Shown: positions 39,983 through 43,837 of the stretch, piece after piece
Numbering within the stretch: position 1 is the first letter of the stretch
How the letters are laid out: the number at the start of each line of letters is the position of its first letter
Assembly: GCA_028822845.1 (NCBI GenBank)
Contig: JAPKCS010000016.1
Span: 1-43,837 of the forward strand
From: Candidatus Poseidoniaceae archaeon
GTDB taxonomy: Archaea > Thermoplasmatota > Poseidoniia > Poseidoniales > Poseidoniaceae
Length of the DNA: 43,837 bases
Direction: 5' to 3'
Translations under genes and position numbers: made by a program
Notes under the pieces: generated by a model
Database searches by the model: none
What the model was told of the DNA's origin: nothing
The model's input: the letters and a program-made list of their open reading frames with translations, nothing else

Positions 39983-41248
39983 ATGCGGACCGTCTTGCTC
40001 GACCTTGGACCACTTGCCCACCTCGGTGGACAAGGGGCCTTGAGTGGAAAGTCAATGTCCAATTATGATTTACTGACATCTCCTGCCGGGAAAGGGATTG
40101 TCGTGCAGGCTGGTGTAATTACATCTATTGAAGATTCATCTGACCTTCGCGAAGAATACGGTGGACCCGACCAATCGGACCATGAATCGATCATCATTTC
40201 TGCGAATGGAAATGCAATCGTCCCGGGCCTTGTTGACGGACATAACCATCTCATTTGGTCCGGCGACCGTTCGAATGAAACATCGATGAAACTCCAAGGC
40301 ATGACCTATCAGGAAATCGCAGCATCAGGCGGAGGCATTCAGCACACCGTCCAATCAACACGAAAAACCTCCAAGGACGAACTCATCAAACTCGGCTACC
40401 AACGCATGCGGACTGCATTGCGCAACGGAACAACCCATCTTGAAGCAAAAAGCGGATACGGCTTAACCACTGAATCTGAATTATTGCTGTTGGATGTCGC
40501 CAACGATCTCAAGGGAATATCACACCTACCGACCATGGAACTCACGTGGCTCGGTGCACATGACACGCCAAAAGGAAGCGACCGAACCAGTTACGTCGAA
40601 GAAATTTTGTCAGATCAATTGCCTCAGATTTTGAACCAAGGCTATGCACAGGGTGCAGATGTCTTTTGTGAACCCGGTTGGTTCACTGTCGAAGAGAGTG
40701 AAGAAATTCTTAGGCAATCGAAACAAGGAGGATTGCGCCAAAGAATTCACATTGACGAATTCTCAGACGGCGGTGGTGGAGAATTGGCTGCGGAATTAGG
40801 CGTGGTTACGGCCGACCATGCACACCATACCCCGATTGAGAGCAGACAGCGAATGGAAGAGGCTGGCGTCAATACCGGATTTCTCCCGGGGACACCCTAC
40901 ACGATGGGAGAACCATGGCCATCGTTCAACAACGCGATTGAAGAAAATTATCGGTGGTCTGTAGCAACAGACTTCAATCCAAACTGCAACATACTGAGCT
41001 TGCCATTTATCGGCTCTTTGCTTGTCCACCGAAACAAAGTCGATCCCTTGGCCGCGCTTGTGGCCGCAAGCCGCAACCCATCTGAAACCACCATTCATCC
41101 TGATGGTCTCGTCCATGGGCGGATTCAAGTTGGTGCTGCTGCGAACCTCAACATCGTCGATGGTGAACATTGGCAGTCGTGGTGCAATCGACCTGGGACC
41201 TCACCGTTCAAATCCACCATGTTGAATGGGAACCTCACGCATCACTGA
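39983..41248 (+). CDS. hutI: Imidazolonepropionase
   Basis: 421 residues. VPGLVDGHNHLIWSGDR holds the metal pair HxH. The long block from THLEAKSGYGLTTESELLLL, AHDTPKG, IHIDEFSDGGGGELAAELG, ADHAHHT and VATDFNPNC completes the HutI pattern of the amidohydrolase superfamily. It hydrolyses imidazolone-5-propionate in histidine degradation. No hutH, hutU or hutG is adjacent, so the pathway genes are dispersed or partial. ATG at 39950 would give a longer start, less likely because residues before 39983 do not resemble the family. Confidence 0.92.
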   Translation: MRTVLLDLGPLAHLGGQGALSGKSMSNYDLLTSPAGKGIVVQAGVITSIEDSSDLREEYGGPDQSDHESIIISANGNAIVPGLVDGHNHLIWSGDRSNETSMKLQGMTYQEIAASGGGIQHTVQSTRKTSKDELIKLGYQRMRTALRNGTTHLEAKSGYGLTTESELLLLDVANDLKGISHLPTMELTWLGAHDTPKGSDRTSYVEEILSDQLPQILNQGYAQGADVFCEPGWFTVEESEEILRQSKQGGLRQRIHIDEFSDGGGGELAAELGVVTADHAHHTPIESRQRMEEAGVNTGFLPGTPYTMGEPWPSFNNAIEENYRWSVATDFNPNCNILSLPFIGSLLVHRNKVDPLAALVAASRNPSETTIHPDGLVHGRIQVGAAANLNIVDGEHWQSWCNRPGTSPFKSTMLNGNLTHH

Positions 41249-41302
41249 CTTCTTGTTAATTACCAATGTATCAACTCCAAAATAAATTACTGTTGTGATA
41301 GT

Positions 41303-41638
41303 ATGAATTCAGAAATCAGTAAAGTCTTGGTCGAAACCGTGGTGTGTGCTGGGGCTTCAGGCAAAGCTGCTCGATTCCTGAGAATGGTGGAAACTCGCCA
41401 AGCATACAAACGTCGACAAGATGGATGCCTCGCCGCTTGGATCGGTGAATCCATCGAAGGCCAAGGTATGATCCTCGTTCAGAGTGTCTTTGTGGATCGC
41501 CAAGCATGGAAGAGAATTTCCGATGAAGTGATCAAAGTGCTCGACGCGAAAGATGGCGGATTAGAATCTGTAGTTGCAGGTCCACCGCTGATTGGGATGT
41601 TCGAAATCAATTTGGCGGACCTTCACATTGGATCTTGA
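41303..41638 (+). CDS. Small dimeric alpha/beta-barrel (ABM-like) protein
   Basis: 111 residues. The pattern of CAGASGKAARFLRMVETRQ, GCLAAWIGESIEGQGMILVQ, SVFVDRQAWKRISDEVIKVL and GMFEINLADL fits a ferredoxin-like ABM (antibiotic biosynthesis monooxygenase) fold of strand, helix, strand, helix, strand. The exact family is unknown and function cannot be stated. AATAAATTA lies about 20 bases before the ATG and may be its TATA element. Confidence 0.55.
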   Translation: MNSEISKVLVETVVCAGASGKAARFLRMVETRQAYKRRQDGCLAAWIGESIEGQGMILVQSVFVDRQAWKRISDEVIKVLDAKDGGLESVVAGPPLIGMFEINLADLHIGS

Positions 41639-41703
41639 CTGAAGAACGGCAATCTGCGCACCCCTTGGTGTCGCATAATGTATGTTATACGACAATGGGC
41701 CTG

Positions 41704-41845
41704 AAAGGGCCTTCATCCGATGAACTCAAAAATCACCAATAGGCTCTATGTGGCCCTTTTAACACTCCGCCGATCACCGCCCAGATAAAGAAAACCAAAA
41801 ATCGCCCCTTCGAGCAGGGGGTTGGTGGGTGGATTTTGCTTTTTT
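41704..41845 (+). other. Structured intergenic region with two stem-loops and T-run
   Basis: AAAGGGCC at 41704-41711 pairs with GGCCCTTT at 41752-41759. A second hairpin, CCCCT (41805-41809) with AGGGG (41816-41820), is embedded between CAAAAATC and GGATTTTG, then six T at 41840-41845. The last element resembles an intrinsic-type terminator. The whole 41639-41921 gap has no credible gene; a short structured RNA or the terminator of the ABM-like gene are the options. Confidence 0.45.
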
Positions 41846-41921
41846 CTGAACATCACCTGTTATCCGGTCAAGTTTGAACGAAGCAACTAAGAAATGTGCA
41901 ACTCAGGAAAGGTTGAGCGAC

Positions 41922-42074
41922 ATGACGACGGTGGAAGGATTTTGTTTGAAATGCAAAACTTACGGGCCAATCAAAGATGGTCAGCTCATCAAGATGAAGA
42001 ATGGCCGTACGCGTATGGGTGGCTTTTGCTCCCAACCAGGTTGCACGGGTAAAATTTCCAAGATCGTCAGTTGA
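41922..42074 (+). CDS. Small zinc-ribbon protein (DUF5679-like)
   Basis: 50 residues from ATG 41922. GFCLKCKTYGPIKDG gives one Cys pair and GGFCSQPGCTGKI the second, a minimal four-cysteine zinc ribbon. KMKNGRTRMGGFC matches the DUF5679-type pattern (MKNGR then G-x-C). An upstream ATG at 41874 adds 16 non-conserved residues and is not used. Function unknown. Confidence 0.75.
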   Translation: MTTVEGFCLKCKTYGPIKDGQLIKMKNGRTRMGGFCSQPGCTGKISKIVS

Positions 42075-42098
42075 ACCAGACCAATTCGACCGATGCGG

Positions 42099-42106
42099 TT
42101 TAATAC
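42099..42106 (+). promoter_or_regulatory. TATA element of the tRNA-Val gene
   Basis: TTTAATAC lies about 30 bases before the tRNA 5' end, in the expected place for an archaeal tRNA promoter. Confidence 0.5.
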
Positions 42107-42132
42107 ACCGGTTCGGTGGCCAAATTACCTAG

Positions 42133-42208
42133 GGGCTCGTGGTCTAGGGGTTATGACGTCGCCTTGACATGGCGAAGATCGAGAGTTCAATTCTCTCCGA
42201 GCCCACCA
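42133..42208 (+). tRNA. tRNA-Val(GAC)
   Basis: All arms can be drawn. The acceptor stem GGGCTCG (42133-42139) pairs with CGAGCCC (42198-42204). The anticodon stem TCGCC/GGCGA encloses loop TTGACAT with anticodon GAC at 42166-42168, and GAGAG TTCAATT CTCTC forms the T arm. The discriminator A is followed by an encoded CCA (42206-42208). There is no intron. The GAC anticodon reads valine codons GTC and GTT. Confidence 0.96.
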
Positions 42209-42295
42209 CTCTCTTCCTATCGAATCTTATGATTGATGAGTAATATCTTTCTGAAAGGCAATTAATATTTGAACCTTCGAATAAGGACACAGCCA

Positions 42296-42664
42296 TTATT
42301 CAACAGAAGACAGATCTTCTGGTTTTGGTAATTCTAAATCATCGGGGTCGATCCTTGCAAGAGGTGGCTCATCCACGTCTTCCATGGTGAAGTCAGAAGA
42401 TCCACCATCCCAGTTTACAATTTCCTCACTCTCTTCGAATGATTCATCCGGTACAGCTTGGGAGCCTGAGAGGGAATAGGCTGCTGGGTCAATCGGAGCT
42501 CGGTCGACAACCATCGAAGCGTCTGGAGCTTGACGTTCCTCCATCACGACACCAGCGTGAAACGTACCACACTCGCCACACCGAACGGAACCACGCCGTT
42601 CTAAACAACCGCAGGTCGGACACGCAGCTAAGCCCGCGTACGCGAGCAGCGGATCATTGCTCAT
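42296..42664 (-). CDS. Zinc-ribbon protein with acidic tail
   Basis: 122 residues from ATG 42664. ACPTCGCLERRGSVRCGECGTFHAG shows two CxxC pairs (zinc ribbon, about residues 14-35). The rest is acidic and low in structure, ending with Asp/Glu/Pro-rich DLELPKPEDLSS. A longer frame overlapping the upstream gene exists but the overlap argues against it. The start lies six bases after the stop of the EF-hand gene. Function unknown. Confidence 0.7.
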   Translation of the reverse strand: MSNDPLLAYAGLAACPTCGCLERRGSVRCGECGTFHAGVVMEERQAPDASMVVDRAPIDPAAYSLSGSQAVPDESFEESEEIVNWDGGSSDFTMEDVDEPPLARIDPDDLELPKPEDLSSVE

Positions 42665-42668
42665 TGGA

Positions 42669-43837
42669 TCACTCCAGGAACATATCTGCTTGGTAGCCGG
42701 TGATAATATCGCCGGATTCATCTTCTTCGATGGTGACTGTTTCATCGTCATCATCAAATTCGATGATGGTCCCGTAGACTTCTTCATCATCCAAGGATAG
42801 ACCGACGTGTGAACCTACATCGATTGATTCATCGGCTTCCCCTTCTTTGGCATCATCCTCGGTTGCGGAATCCATGTTATCTTCATCGATGTCTTCACCG
42901 AGTGCTTCATCCATTTCATCTTCAAGGTCGACATCTTCTTCTGAGTCGGATGAGGCATCATCCACGTCTTCCTCGGAGGAAGCATCAAAAGTATCATCTT
43001 CAACTTCCTTCATTGCCTTGGCACGAGATCTCCAGGAACTCATCACAGCGAGGTGGGCGAACAGTGAACCGGCAAGGCCGATTGCACCCAAGACCATGAA
43101 CAGAATACCATCCCAATAGAACCCAGCTGGCATGGAACTGGACTCGCCAGCGAGTGGTGTGAGCGAGTTTTTACAATCGCCAACTTGGTAGTCTGGGTCG
43201 CAGGAGTAACTGTCTCCGTCCACATATCCATCTGGATGCAATAATTGACCCTTCATTTCGAGTTCGACTGGACCGCCGGTCCCATCAACTGCGAGCGGCC
43301 CGATGCCACCGAAGGCATTGAGGACCCATATGGCTATGAAAAGCGCGAATCCCATGTGAATCAATGGCCAGACAATGTCATTCCATCGCTTCCCCATCAT
43401 CTGCTTTTGGAAGTTCGTAGGGAACGGCTTGGCCACCATAGCGTCAACATCAGTTGATTCATCTGCATCATCAAGGGTTTCGAGCGCCGTGATGAATTCG
43501 ATCATGTCGATGGTACGGTCACCATCTCCATCAACTTCAGAGAGGAAGTCTTCAACATCGTCGTAGGAGACCTCACTGTCCAAAAGCTCAGAGAGGGCAT
43601 TGGTCAATTCAGAGACATCGACGCCTCCGTCGGCGTCCTTGTCAAGGGTGCTAAAGAAGCGGTGTGGAGTTGATCCTTGCTCATCCATTGCATCAGCAAT
43701 CCGTCGAGTGAGAGAGATTGTTTCGCCAACCTCTTCTGGTTCATCGGATTCTTCATGAATGACTTCGCCGAATTCAACATCATCTTCATCCTCGGCATCA
43801 GATGAAGTTTCTTCATCTGCTGATTCTTCTTCATCTG
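42669..43837 (-). CDS. Acidic membrane protein with EF-hands (5' partial)
   Basis: At least 389 residues; the frame runs open past the right edge of the window, so the N-terminus is missing. The ATG at 43688 is internal, as acidic codons without a stop continue upstream (EEVGETISLTRRIADA precedes it). Two EF-hand loops occur: DKDADGGVDVSEL and DGDGDRTIDMIEF, spaced like an EF-hand pair. Two membrane spans follow (WPLIHMGFALFIAIWVLNAF; GILFMVLGAIGLAGSLFAHL) flanking an outside loop with two cysteines. A very acidic cytoplasmic stretch leads to a small beta domain at the end (VYGTIIEFDDDDETVTIEED). Calcium sensing at the membrane is likely; the target is unknown. Confidence 0.7.
   Translation of the reverse strand, partial: DEEESADEETSSDAEDEDDVEFGEVIHEESDEPEEVGETISLTRRIADAMDEQGSTPHRFFSTLDKDADGGVDVSELTNALSELLDSEVSYDDVEDFLSEVDGDGDRTIDMIEFITALETLDDADESTDVDAMVAKPFPTNFQKQMMGKRWNDIVWPLIHMGFALFIAIWVLNAFGGIGPLAVDGTGGPVELEMKGQLLHPDGYVDGDSYSCDPDYQVGDCKNSLTPLAGESSSMPAGFYWDGILFMVLGAIGLAGSLFAHLAVMSSWRSRAKAMKEVEDDTFDASSEEDVDDASSDSEEDVDLEDEMDEALGEDIDEDNMDSATEDDAKEGEADESIDVGSHVGLSLDDEEVYGTIIEFDDDDETVTIEEDESGDIITGYQADMFLE

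Noticed and set aside
41704-41760. C/D-box small RNA suggested by CCGATGA and CTGA
   Set aside because: The boxes are imperfect and in the wrong order and spacing for a C/D guide.
42847-43119. Ser-rich plus-strand frame
   Set aside because: Antisense shadow of the acidic Asp/Glu-rich EF-hand gene.
1-43837. CRISPR array, insertion sequence, integrase or attachment site near the tRNA
   Set aside because: No regularly spaced repeats, transposase or integrase frames, and no duplicated tRNA 3' end were seen.

Overview
The window looks like a chromosomal segment of a marine planktonic euryarchaeon, most likely Marine Group II (Candidatus Poseidoniales) or a close relative. This is inferred from gene content, not from a database search. 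Archaeal markers are ribosomal proteins S19e, L39e, L31e and S17e, a PDCD5-type protein, the tRNA-splicing endonuclease EndA, archease, Kae1, a TrmB-type regulator, a preQ0 (archaeosine precursor) operon and an archaeal-type SRP RNA. Mixed with these are genes more usual in bacteria: the proton-translocating transhydrogenase PntAA/AB/B, TatC, methionine sulfoxide reductase MsrB, imidazolonepropionase and a SlyD-like FKBP. Large surface proteins with stalk-type repeats and one C-terminal membrane anchor add to the picture. Genes are packed tightly, with several convergent pairs that abut or overlap, and some promoters look leaderless.

Layout. 1-1.1 kb: the tail of a probable CcmE heme chaperone, a repeat-rich patch, a small SPFH-like protein and the SRP RNA gene. 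1.1-4.8 kb: archease, a degenerate HldE-type sugar kinase and a winged-helix/TerB protein on the minus strand, with endA diverging. 4.8-9.3 kb: an M6-type surface metalloprotease, TatC with a large extra cytoplasmic domain, and a membrane protein with a Reeler/anchor-V-like domain. 9.4-13.5 kb: pntAA-pntAB-pntB diverging from malate dehydrogenase, with a perfect 16-bp palindrome over the TATA element. 13.5-21 kb: a YgfZ/IBA57-like plus IscA pair for Fe-S maturation, a TrmB-V4R regulator, an EF-hand/TPR protein, a flavin reductase, an FGE-like protein without catalytic cysteines, an ArsC-like protein, a PqqD-like protein and an unlisted 57-residue membrane protein. 21-25.6 kb: a giant surface protein and a smaller membrane protein.

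25.6-28.3 kb is a translation operon (S19e, PDCD5, L39e, L31e, S17e, a small unknown, TrmJ). 28.3-31.3 kb is the preQ0 operon, led by a ribbon-helix-helix protein and running folE, queE, a queC-msrB fusion and queD. 31.4-35.3 kb holds a class III aminotransferase, an ABC exporter pair and a small helical protein. 35.4-37.4 kb holds methylmalonyl-CoA epimerase and mutase. 37.5-42.1 kb holds SlyD, a basic disordered protein, Kae1, hutI, an ABM-like protein and a small zinc ribbon. tRNA-Val(GAC) with an encoded CCA follows, then a zinc-ribbon protein and an EF-hand membrane protein that runs off the right edge.

The most striking observations are the QueC-MsrB fusion in which the QueC zinc cysteines are replaced, the HldE-type kinase with altered substrate and anion-hole motifs, the extended TatC, and an almost identical 15-nt stop/Shine-Dalgarno/start cassette at four unrelated gene junctions. 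No CRISPR array, insertion sequence or prophage is visible.
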